DNA of 6,872 nt, taken from the NCBI GenBank assembly GCA_025925615.1, contig JAICLN010000233.1:1-6872 (forward strand). Reading direction: 5' to 3'. The number at the start of each line of letters is the position of its first letter. The first letter of the stretch is position 1. A program made the translations under genes and the position numbers. Under the pieces are notes generated by a model. It was not told the DNA's origin. It saw only the letters and a list, made by a program, of their open reading frames with translations, and ran no database searches. Source of the stretch: Actinomycetospora sp. (GTDB lineage: Bacteria > Actinomycetota > Actinomycetes > Mycobacteriales > Pseudonocardiaceae). Positions 1-5,455 of this stretch are shown one piece after another.

Positions 1-1108
1 GACGCCGCCGGCGGCGATGTTCGAGCAGGAGCCGTAGCAGACCGCCCGGCCGCCGGCGCCGCCCGCCCCACCGACGGCGCCGCCCGACGGGACGGTGGTG
101 GTGCCGGTGAAGCCGGAGCTGCCGCCGTTGCCGCCGGTGGCCACGTTGGTGCAGGTGCCGAAGCAGTAGGCGGTGCCACCGTTACCCCCGGCCCCGGCGG
201 TCCCGCCGGTGCTCGAGCTGGTCCCGGCGGCGCCGGTGGCGACGTTGGTGCAGGTCCCGATGCAGTAGGCGGTGCCGCCCTGGCCGCCGTTGACCCCGGC
301 GATCCCGATCGCGACGTTGGTGCAGGCGCCCAGGCAGTACTCGGTGTTGGTCGCCGAGTTCGTGTAGGCGATGTAGCCCGTGCCGGTGGACAGCGTGTAG
401 CCCGACCACGACGACGGCGCCCACCCGGCGGGCATCGACCCCGCCGCCGGATAGACCACCTTCCCCGCTCCCGCGCCGCCCGAGGGCGACCCGGACCCGG
501 TCTTCGTGCTGTGGGGGGTCAGGGTGGCGGTCTTCCCGGCGCCGGTGGAATCGGGGGCGCTGGCGGCGTGCACGATCCCGGTGGCGCGCTCGACGACGAC
601 CACCGCCGGGGAGAACCCGACCGGGGTCGAGCCCAGCGAGCTCCACGAGCCGTCGGCGCCGCGGGCCAGGGTGGTCACGCTGCCGGCGCGCTGATCAGCG
701 GTCAGCACGTGCCCGGTGACCGGGTCGAACACCGCCGAGACCGGGCCGGCGCCGACCGGGACGCTCTGGATCTGGGAGTAGCCGCCGAGCCCGTCAGGCC
801 GGTAGACGCGCAGCATGTTGGTGGTGGGGTCGGCCTGGAACACCTGCCCCGAGTGCGCGTCGAAGGTGACCGCCCGGGCGAGCAGCGCACTGCCGGCGGG
901 GGACAGCGCGGTTGGGGGTGGCCGAGGCGACCGGTGAGGCCATCCCCAACGGCAGCAGCACCGTCGCGGCGGCGACCAGCCCCAGCCACCACCGTGGCCA
1001 CCACCCGCGAGCCACCCCGGCTCGACCTGCCGTCGTCGGATTCGATGAGTGCTCGAGCGCCACGCTGCCGCCCTGTGTTCGTCCGTCGCGGACGGCGCCC
1101 CGTGCCAC
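1..1108 (-). CDS. Secreted glycine-rich protein with Cys-loop repeats (3' partial, frameshifted)
   Basis: Not a family I can name. Read on the minus strand, a GTG at 1108 opens an N-terminus with arginines, then a hydrophobic stretch (WWLGLVAAATVLLPLG) and an ASA-type signal peptidase site near 920. The sequence then changes frame by one base between about 898 and 918. From there to base 1 the other frame is open without a stop. It encodes about three propeller-like repeats of roughly 45 residues (FDAHSGQVFQAD, FDPVTGHVLTAD, VERATGIVHAAS), a Thr/Ser/Gly linker, then four or more copies of YCxGxCTNVAxG separated by Gly-rich spacers. The gene leaves the window, so its C-terminus is unseen. It is likely exported and cell-surface bound. 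The start is uncertain: GTG at 1063 or 1015 would also keep the signal peptide. The sequence does not show whether the frameshift is real decay or a base-calling error. Confidence 0.7.
7..345 (-). repeat. Four YCxGxC(T/S)N loops in Gly-rich linkers (protein-level repeat)
   Basis: Four 14-residue units lie at 304-345 (TEYCLGACTNVAIG), 232-273 (TAYCIGTCTNVATG), 133-174 (TAYCFGTCTNVATG) and 7-48 (RAVCYGSCSNIAAG). Each carries two cysteines with three residues between them, which could form a small disulfide loop in an exported protein. Unit-to-unit distances are 72, 99 and 126 bases (24, 33 and 42 residues), so each Gly-rich linker is exactly nine residues longer than the last. The DNA of the units is also similar. 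More units may lie beyond the left edge. Confidence 0.8.
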
Positions 1109-1223
1109 CTGTCGGGTGACACCGTCGCGAGACGTTAGAGCACAGACTGTTCGGCTACACCCAAGAGATGGTCAAGCTGCTGGGGTGTTCGGGTGAACAT
1201 CGTCGGTACTAGCGGCTCGACGG

Positions 1224-1400
1224 TCACCGAAAGCGACTGAGCTGGTACGAGCCGTGGCGGAAGACCTCGATCTGAGGACGTGGAGCAGTTCCTGGGCCGG
1301 CCTCGTCGGCGGTGAGCCGGCCCTCGCCCACCGCCGCGTGCAGGTGCGCGACGACGGCCTCCCGTTCGGCGTCGGAGGCCCGCCACCGGGTCCTCAGCAC
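1224..1400 (-). CDS. Short DUF1707-like protein, C-terminal half missing
   Basis: A 58-residue frame starts at a GTG overlapping the last seven bases of sdaA. Residues 7-33 ([18 protein letters not shown], then GEGRLTADE) match the N-terminal half of the DUF1707 domain, a roughly 50-residue module found at the N-terminus of many actinobacterial membrane and regulatory proteins. After E33 the expected second half (rich in Arg, Ala and Leu, ending near LLADLP) is absent and the tail ([10 protein letters not shown]...) looks non-domain. A neighbouring frame over the same bases reads [11 protein letters not shown], which resembles the lost half. This suggests an internal deletion that also shifted the frame. 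It may be translated by coupling to sdaA, or be a remnant with no function. Confidence 0.45.
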   Translation of the reverse strand: MLRTRWRASDAEREAVVAHLHAAVGEGRLTADEAGPGTAPRPQIEVFRHGSYQLSRFR

Positions 1401-2755
1401 GCGACGACGGTGAGGGCGAGGCCCCCGGCGGCCGTCTCCTTGTACTTGACCGACATGTCCGCGCCGGTGTCGCGCATCGTCCGGATCGCGGTGTCGAGCG
1501 AGACGTGGTGGGCGCCGTCGCCGCGCACGGCCATGCGCGCCGCCGTGATCGCGGTGACCGCGGCGACGGCGTTGCGCTCGATGCAGGGGATCTGCACGAG
1601 GCCGCCGACGGGGTCGCAGGTGAGCCCGAGGTGGTGCTCGATGCCGATCTCGGCGGCGTTCTCCACCTGCTCCGGGGTGCCGCCGAGCAGTTCGGCGAAC
1701 CCGGCCGCGGCCATCGAGCACGCGGAGCCGACCTCGCCCTGACACCCGACCTCCGCCCCGGAGATCGACGCGTTGCGCTTGAACAGCTGCCCGATCGCGC
1801 CCGCCGTGAGCAGGAACCGGACCACGTGGTCGTCGGGGTCGTCGTCGAACCCGGGCAGGACGCGGGCGGCGTGGTGCAGCACCGCGGGCACGATCCCGGC
1901 GGCGCCGTTGGTGGGCGCGGTGACCACCCTCCCACCGGCCGCGTTCTCCTCGTTGACCGCGAGCGCGTCGAGGGACACCCACTCCAGCGGGTCGGGCGTG
2001 CCGGTCTCGAGGTGCCGGCGCAGGGCGGCCGCCCGCCGGCGCACGCGCAGCCCGCCGGGGAGCACGCCGTCGGTCTCCGTCCCGCGCACGATGCACGCGC
2101 GCATGACCGCCCACCGGTGGAGCAGGCCCGCCCGGACCTCGGGCCCGTCGCGCCACGCGCGCTCGTTCGCGAGGACCACCCCGCTGATCGGCAGCCCGGT
2201 CGCGCGGGCCACGGCGAGCAGCGCGTCGGCGCTCGCGAAGGGGTACGCGACCGGGACCGGGTCGGGGATGGGTGCGCCGATCTCGTCCTCGTCGACGACG
2301 AACCCCCCGCCCACGGAGTAGTACTCCCGGCTCGCGAGGGGCCTGCCGTCGTCGGCGAGGGCGTGGAAGCGTAGGCCGTTGCTGTGGAACGCCAGGTGCC
2401 GGTCGCGGTGCAGCACCACGTCGTCGTCGATCGAGAAGTCGATCTCGTGCTTGCCGGCGAGGAGCGCGCGCCCGGTCTCCCGGACGCGCTCGAGGGCGGG
2501 GCCGGTGGCCGCCGGGTCGACCAGGTGGGGCTCCTCGCCGCAGAGCCCGAGCACGACGGCGGGCACGCTGCCGTGGCCGTGTCCGGTCGCCCCGAGGGAC
2601 CCGAACAGCTCGCACCGCACCCGGGCGGTGTCGGAGAGCAGCCCGGCATCGGCGAGGCGCGAGACGAAGCGGGAGGCGGCCCGCATCGGTCCGACCGTGT
2701 GCGAGCTGGACGGCCCGATCCCGACCGAGAACAGGTCGAGCACCGACAGGGTCAT
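1394..2755 (-). CDS. sdaA: L-serine ammonia-lyase (deaminase), iron-sulfur, single chain
   Basis: Converts L-serine to pyruvate and ammonia in the cytoplasm using an oxygen-sensitive [4Fe-4S] cluster. At 453 residues it matches the usual single-chain length. The N-terminal beta domain begins [15 protein letters not shown] (residues 10-24), the family hallmark. The catalytic domain has Cys338 (in [13 protein letters not shown]), Cys380 (LTCDPVGG) and Cys391 (IPCIERN). These are 42 and 11 residues apart, as in the structurally known Legionella enzyme. The last residue, Cys453, corresponds to the C-terminal cysteine that reaches into that enzyme's active site to bind the cluster. All ligands are present, so the enzyme should be active. 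The ATG at 2755 is chosen because the domain begins immediately; no strong ribosome site is visible. It is transcribed divergently from the GntR-type regulator 81 bases away. Beside an oxygenase system its likely job is feeding serine from a demethylation pathway into central metabolism. Confidence 0.96.
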   Translation of the reverse strand: MTLSVLDLFSVGIGPSSSHTVGPMRAASRFVSRLADAGLLSDTARVRCELFGSLGATGHGHGSVPAVVLGLCGEEPHLVDPAATGPALERVRETGRALLAGKHEIDFSIDDDVVLHRDRHLAFHSNGLRFHALADDGRPLASREYYSVGGGFVVDEDEIGAPIPDPVPVAYPFASADALLAVARATGLPISGVVLANERAWRDGPEVRAGLLHRWAVMRACIVRGTETDGVLPGGLRVRRRAAALRRHLETGTPDPLEWVSLDALAVNEENAAGGRVVTAPTNGAAGIVPAVLHHAARVLPGFDDDPDDHVVRFLLTAGAIGQLFKRNASISGAEVGCQGEVGSACSMAAAGFAELLGGTPEQVENAAEIGIEHHLGLTCDPVGGLVQIPCIERNAVAAVTAITAARMAVRGDGAHHVSLDTAIRTMRDTGADMSVKYKETAAGGLALTVVAC

Positions 2756-2775
2756 GGGGCACCACCGGGAGCTGT

Positions 2776-2785
2776 TGGTATATCA
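2776..2785. promoter_or_regulatory. Candidate GntR/FadR operator, TGGTATATCA
   Basis: In the 81-base gap between sdaA and the regulator gene, TGGTATATCA is a near-perfect palindrome (TGRTATAYCA on both strands) of the GT...AC type bound by FadR-subfamily regulators. On the minus strand it covers TATACC (2777-2782), a possible -10 element that would place an sdaA transcript start about 15 bases before its ATG. Binding here would therefore block sdaA. This is an inference from position and symmetry; I see only one copy. Confidence 0.45.
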
Positions 2786-2802
2786 GTCGACGACGTTGTG
2801 GG

Positions 2803-2830
2803 TGGCTGATCGATGTCAGCACGCTAGGCT
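2803..2830 (+). promoter_or_regulatory. Probable leaderless promoter of the GntR-type regulator
   Basis: TAGGCT at 2825-2830 fits the actinobacterial -10 pattern TANNNT, and a weak -35-like TGGCTG lies 16 bases upstream at 2803-2808. Transcription would begin at or next to the GTG at 2837, leaving no untranslated leader. The purine run GAGGGG touches the GTG directly, so it is too close to serve as a normal ribosome site, which supports a leaderless message. Confidence 0.45.
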
Positions 2831-2836
2831 GAGGGG

Positions 2837-3502
2837 GTGACGGTGCAGCTGCAGGAACCCGCCGCCCCGACGTCGCTCTCCGAGCGCGCGTACGGCGCGA
2901 TCCAGGACAAGCTGATCATGCTGGAGATCCCGCCGATGTCCCCCGTCGACGAGGTCGCCCTGGTCGAGTCCCTGGAGGTCGGCCGCACGCCCGTGCGCGA
3001 GGCGCTCAAGCGCCTCGAGGTCGACCGGCTCGTGGTGTCCTACCCGCGGCGGGGGACCTTCGCGACCGCGGTCGACATCACCGACCTCGCGTACATCTCC
3101 GAGATCCGCGTCCAGCTCGAGCCCCTCGCCGCGCGCCGGGCCGCCGAGGGATCGGGTGGGACCACGCTGCGGGCCGGGCTCGCCGAGCTCGCGGACGCCA
3201 CCGCGACGCTCGACGTGCCGGCCCTCACCCGTGAGGAGCTGATGCGCTGGGACATGCGGGTGCACCGCTCGATCTACCGGGCCGCGGGGAACCCCCACCT
3301 CGAGGACACCCTGGTGCGCTACGACAACCTCGCGACCCGCATCTTCTGCCTCTTCCTCGACCGCATGCCGGGCTTCGACCGGCACGTCGGCGAGCACGTC
3401 GGGCTGCTGCGCGCGATCGCCGACGGCGACGGCGAGCGGGCGGCGACGCTGGCGCACGAGCACGTCGTCGGGTTCGAGAAGGCGATCCGCGAGGTCGTCT
3501 GA
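2837..3502 (+). CDS. GntR family transcriptional regulator, FadR/FCD subfamily
   Basis: A 221-residue DNA-binding regulator. Residues 14-80 form a winged helix-turn-helix with the GntR signature GRTPVREALKRLEVDRLV (49-66) and the wing YPRRGTF. Residues 85-220 form an all-helical FCD ligand-binding domain. Asp139, His143 (DMRVH), His187 (GEHVGLL) and His209 (HEHV) occupy the positions of the usual metal-binding site, so it probably senses a small carboxylic acid through a bound metal ion. The GTG at 2837 is chosen because it precedes the conserved fold by a short tail and sits just after a -10 element. It is divergent from sdaA and convergent with the ferredoxin reductase gene. It most likely controls sdaA and perhaps the oxygenase genes. 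The effector cannot be read from the sequence. Confidence 0.93.
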   Translation: MTVQLQEPAAPTSLSERAYGAIQDKLIMLEIPPMSPVDEVALVESLEVGRTPVREALKRLEVDRLVVSYPRRGTFATAVDITDLAYISEIRVQLEPLAARRAAEGSGGTTLRAGLAELADATATLDVPALTREELMRWDMRVHRSIYRAAGNPHLEDTLVRYDNLATRIFCLFLDRMPGFDRHVGEHVGLLRAIADGDGERAATLAHEHVVGFEKAIREVV

Positions 3503-3507
3503 ACCCG

Positions 3508-3523
3508 GCCCCCGGCGCGGGGC
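3508..3523. terminator. GC hairpin between convergent genes
   Basis: In the 26 bases between the regulator and the reductase stop codons, GCCCC (3508-3512) pairs with GGGGC (3519-3523) around a six-base loop. No T run follows on either strand. It could slow polymerase from both sides, but it is short and may be chance in GC-rich DNA. Confidence 0.3.
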
Positions 3524-3528
3524 GGTCG

Positions 3529-4740
3529 TCACGCCGCCTGCCTCGCCCGGACCAGCTCGGTGCGGCGCAGGCGGCCGAACGCGCGCGGGCTGCCCATCCC
3601 GAACACCGCGGTCGTGTTCCCGGACGGGCCCGTGTACCGCGCCGTGAAGCGGTCCGCCGGGTCGCCGTCGACGATCTCGACGTGGTCGTCGGGCCCCGGG
3701 TGGCCGGCGAGCTGCAGCGTCCGCCCGTACTGGTCGGACCAGAAGTAGCCCGACGGGCCGAAGGTCACGGTCGTGCGTCCGGCCAGCAGGTTCCGGGCCG
3801 CGACGTCGGCCTGCTCGCCGGCGCTGGTCCAGTGCTCGTGGCGGCGCGTGCCGTGTGCGCGGTCGTTCGGGGCGTCCGAGGACCCGGCGCCGTCGTACCG
3901 AGCGACGTCGCCGACCGCGACGACCTCCGGCAGGTCGGTCACCATCCCGGCGTCGGTGCGGACCCCGTCGTGCAGCCGGACCCCGGAGCCCTCGAGCCAC
4001 GCGGTGTTCGGGACGATCCCGACGCCCACCACGACGACGTCGGCGGGCAGCACGGCCCCGTCGTCGAGCTCGACCCCGGTGACGCGGGGACCCGCACCCG
4101 TCGTCGTGCGCAGGCGGGCCACCGAGCGGCCGAGGCGCACGTCGGTGCCGTGGTCGGCGTGCAGGGCCGTGGCGCTCCGCGCGAGCCGGTCGCCGAGCAC
4201 GGGCGCGAGCGGGAGCTCCGCCCCGTCGAGCAGCGTCACGTCGAGACCCAGGGTGCGGCAGGTCGAGGCGACCTCGGCGCCGAGGAACCCGGCGCCGACG
4301 ACGACCACGCGGGGCCGGGCGCCCAGCGCGGTCCGCAGCGCGACGGCGTCGTCGAGGGTGCGCAGGGCGGGGACCCCCACGACGCCCGCGCCCCCCGGCC
4401 GCCGGCGGGCCCGGCCCCCGGTGGCGACGACGACGCCGTCGACGCCGATCTCGTCCCCGTCGGCGAGCCGCAGCCGCCGGGTGTGCGCGTCGAGGTGTTC
4501 CACCCGCACCCCGAGGCGGAGCTCGAGGGCGAGATCGGCCTCGTCGTCGGCGTCGAGCAGGGCCAGGTCGGCCTCGCCGAGGGTGCCGGCGAGGAAGCCC
4601 TTGGACAGCGGCGGGCGGTCGTAGGGGACGTGGGGGTCGTCGCCGACGAGGACGAGCCGGCCGTCGAAGCCCGCGTCGCGCAGTGAGCGCGCGGCCCGCG
4701 TCCCGGCGACGGAGGTCCCGACGACGGCGATGGTCCTCAC
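3529..4740 (-). CDS. FAD-dependent NAD(P)H:ferredoxin reductase of the oxygenase system
   Basis: A 403-residue flavoprotein that should pass electrons from NAD(P)H to the Rieske ferredoxin encoded just upstream. Residues 3-34 are the FAD-binding Rossmann fold (VVGTSVAGTRAARSL). ATGG at 106-109 is the usual second FAD contact. GAGFLGAEVA (149-158) is the NAD(P)H fold, and VVAVGDVARYD (273-283) closes the FAD site. Residues 329-400 are the reductase C-terminal domain with FWSDQYG (333-339). Length and order match oxygenase-type ferredoxin reductases (rhodocoxin/BphA4-like). The GTG at 4740 is chosen because it overlaps the ferredoxin stop as GTGA and leads straight into the FAD fold. A longer frame reaching 4815 would add an Arg/Gly/Pro-rich tail lying inside the ferredoxin gene. 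Translation is probably coupled to the ferredoxin. Confidence 0.94.
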   Translation of the reverse strand: MRTIAVVGTSVAGTRAARSLRDAGFDGRLVLVGDDPHVPYDRPPLSKGFLAGTLGEADLALLDADDEADLALELRLGVRVEHLDAHTRRLRLADGDEIGVDGVVVATGGRARRRPGGAGVVGVPALRTLDDAVALRTALGARPRVVVVGAGFLGAEVASTCRTLGLDVTLLDGAELPLAPVLGDRLARSATALHADHGTDVRLGRSVARLRTTTGAGPRVTGVELDDGAVLPADVVVVGVGIVPNTAWLEGSGVRLHDGVRTDAGMVTDLPEVVAVGDVARYDGAGSSDAPNDRAHGTRRHEHWTSAGEQADVAARNLLAGRTTVTFGPSGYFWSDQYGRTLQLAGHPGPDDHVEIVDGDPADRFTARYTGPSGNTTAVFGMGSPRAFGRLRRTELVRARQAA

Positions 4741-5096
4741 GCCACACCCCACTGCGCGCTCACCACGACGGCGTCGTCGTGCGCCGGGGCCCCCACCGGG
4801 TCCAGGTCGGCCCACACGACGCCGTCGGCCACGAGCGCGGTGTAGGTCCGCACCGGCTTCTTGGCCGGTGGGCCGCTGGGCTCACCGGTGCGCAGCGAGA
4901 AGAACGCCTCGTGCAGCGGGCACTCCACCCAGCACCCCTCGAGGTAGCCGTCGGAGAGCGAGGCGCCCTGGTGGCTGCAGGCGTCGTCGATGACGAACAC
5001 CTCGCCGTCGGTCCGGAACACGGCCACCGGGATCGGCGCGGCGAACCGGACGCCTTCGTCGTCGGGGATCTCGTCGATCGTGCAGAGACGGATCAT
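4737..5096 (-). CDS. Rieske [2Fe-2S] ferredoxin
   Basis: A 119-residue soluble electron carrier between the reductase and the oxygenase. Cys40-x-His42 (CSH) and Cys59-x-x-His62 (CPLH), 16 residues apart, are the four ligands of a Rieske cluster. The surrounding pattern (DDACSHQGASLSDGYLEG, then CPLHEAFFSLRTGEP) is typical of biphenyl/benzene-type oxygenase ferredoxins. The ATG at 5096 is supported by GGAG six bases upstream (5103-5106); a frame reaching back to 5264 has no such support and adds an Arg-rich tail. The C-terminus extends some 15 residues past the usual end (PVGAPAHDDAVVVSAQWGVA), ending within the GTGA overlap with the reductase gene. It is first gene of the minus-strand pair, divergent from the oxygenase. 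Confidence 0.95.
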   Translation of the reverse strand: MIRLCTIDEIPDDEGVRFAAPIPVAVFRTDGEVFVIDDACSHQGASLSDGYLEGCWVECPLHEAFFSLRTGEPSGPPAKKPVRTYTALVADGVVWADLDPVGAPAHDDAVVVSAQWGVA

Positions 5097-5102
5097 GTCT
5101 CT

Positions 5103-5106
5103 CTCC
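5103..5106 (-). promoter_or_regulatory. Ribosome binding site of the Rieske ferredoxin
   Basis: GGAG on the minus strand, six bases before the ATG at 5096. It decides the start over the longer upstream frame. Confidence 0.75.
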
Positions 5107-5223
5107 AGGAGACGCGTCCGGTGCGGGCGGCCTCGGCGTCGAGCCTCGCAACGGACAGAACTGACAGGGAGTGCACGCGGGGAGACTCGGCGTGCCCGAG
5201 AACAACAATGATCCGAGAGCACC

Positions 5224-5240
5224 GTTGCGCGATACGCACC
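5224..5240. promoter_or_regulatory. 17-base GTTGC box 1 (ferredoxin side, outer)
   Basis: GTTGCGCGATACGCACC on the plus strand. Arms GTTGCG and CGCACC match as an inverted repeat at five of six positions around a five-base centre, the same geometry as the perfect box at 5405-5421. It lies 19 bases from box 2, downstream of the candidate minus-strand promoter. Probably a regulator binding site. Confidence 0.5.
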
Positions 5241-5242
5241 CC

Positions 5243-5259
5243 GATGCTCAATGTGCAAC
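5243..5259 (-). promoter_or_regulatory. 17-base GTTGC box 2 (ferredoxin side, inner)
   Basis: On the minus strand GTTGCACATTGAGCATC, beginning four bases after the CATCGT element. It aligns with box 3 of the opposite promoter as GTTGC[G/A][T/C]AT[A/T]GAGC. A predicted transcript start would fall inside it, so bound protein would be expected to repress. Confidence 0.5.
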
Positions 5260-5263
5260 GACA

Positions 5264-5292
5264 ACGATGGAAGAGGCGCGTCCTCGTGTCAA
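5264..5292 (-). promoter_or_regulatory. Candidate promoter for ferredoxin-reductase pair
   Basis: On the minus strand a perfect TTGACA (5287-5292) is followed 17 bases later by CATCGT (5264-5269), a weak -10 that keeps A2 and T6. The same arrangement occurs on the plus strand for the oxygenase, which is the main reason to believe it. The predicted leader is about 160 bases. Confidence 0.5.
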
Positions 5293-5329
5293 GGGTCCGC
5301 GGTGGGTTGACTTCGCCGATCGCCAGGCG

Positions 5330-5340
5330 GTGAGCCTCAC
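5330..5340. promoter_or_regulatory. Palindrome GTGAGCCTCAC between the two -35 elements
   Basis: A perfect 5+1+5 palindrome in the 59 bases separating the two divergent TTGACA elements, 11 bases upstream of the plus-strand one. The position would suit an activator acting on the oxygenase side, but one short palindrome can be chance. Confidence 0.25.
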
Positions 5341-5351
5341 GGACACATCGC

Positions 5352-5381
5352 TTGACAAGGGGATATGTGGTCTCCCATCGT
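5352..5381 (+). promoter_or_regulatory. Candidate promoter for the oxygenase gene
   Basis: A perfect -35 TTGACA (5352-5357) is followed 18 bases later by CATCGT (5376-5381), mirroring the minus-strand promoter. The expected start near 5388 gives a leader of about 68 bases and lies in box 3. The -10 match is poor, so a regulator may be needed for activity, or the true -10 may lie elsewhere (TATAGA at 5392-5397 has no -35). Confidence 0.5.
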
Positions 5382-5385
5382 CTGG

Positions 5386-5402
5386 GTTGCGTATAGAGCG
5401 CG
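5386..5402 (+). promoter_or_regulatory. 17-base GTTGC box 3 (oxygenase side, inner)
   Basis: GTTGCGTATAGAGCGCG, four bases after CATCGT. Its left arm and ATAG centre match box 4 but the right arm is degenerate. The right part instead matches box 2 (GAGC). Confidence 0.5.
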
Positions 5403-5423
5403 CTGTTGCGGATAGCGCAACAG
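5403..5423. promoter_or_regulatory. Perfect inverted repeat, GTTGC box 4 (oxygenase side, outer)
   Basis: CTGTTGCG and CGCAACAG are exact 8-base inverted arms around GATAG, the best operator-like palindrome in the window. The core 17 bases (5405-5421) start 19 bases after box 3. It could also form an RNA hairpin in the leader, but recurrence of the core on both sides of the region favours a protein binding site. Confidence 0.65.
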
Positions 5424-5440
5424 AATGGCTCGACCCCACG

Positions 5441-5445
5441 AGGAG
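5441..5445 (+). promoter_or_regulatory. Ribosome binding site of the oxygenase alpha subunit
   Basis: AGGAG ten bases before the ATG at 5456. It selects this start over an open frame that runs back through the promoter region to 5171. Confidence 0.65.
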
Positions 5446-5455
5446 TGCCCCCGCG

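Noticed and set aside
1..360. CRISPR-like array
   Set aside because: The spaced similar units are in frame and encode the Cys-loop motif; spacers are Gly codons and unit distances are unequal.
511..1119. Plus-strand frame opposite the Gly-rich protein
   Set aside because: Composition is that of an antisense shadow, while the minus-strand reading gives a signal peptide and regular repeats.
1181..1194. TGTTC/GAACA hairpin as terminator of the sdaA unit
   Set aside because: Only five base pairs, no T run, and it lies upstream of another minus-strand gene without other support.
1401..2822. Long minus-strand frames alongside sdaA
   Set aside because: Arg/Ala/Pro-rich shadow translation; only the last part (1224-1400) has domain-like content.
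3682..4686. 334-residue plus-strand frame opposite the reductase
   Set aside because: Low-complexity antisense shadow of a gene with full domain support; no ribosome site or family match.
2816..4747. 643-residue minus-strand open frame across the regulator and reductase
   Set aside because: Its product is Arg/Gly low-complexity, as expected for the wrong frame of high-GC genes, and overlaps two clear genes.
4741..4815. Longer N-terminus for the ferredoxin reductase
   Set aside because: It adds a Gly/Pro/Arg-rich tail encoded inside the ferredoxin gene; the GTGA overlap start leads directly into the FAD fold.
5097..5264. Upstream extension of the Rieske ferredoxin
   Set aside because: The added residues are Arg/Cys-rich and unlike the family, and GGAG six bases before 5096 supports the shorter form.
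5171..5455. Upstream extension of the oxygenase frame by 95 residues
   Set aside because: It has no family similarity, runs through the promoter elements and boxes, and has a lower-GC, non-coding look; AGGAG before 5456 marks the start.
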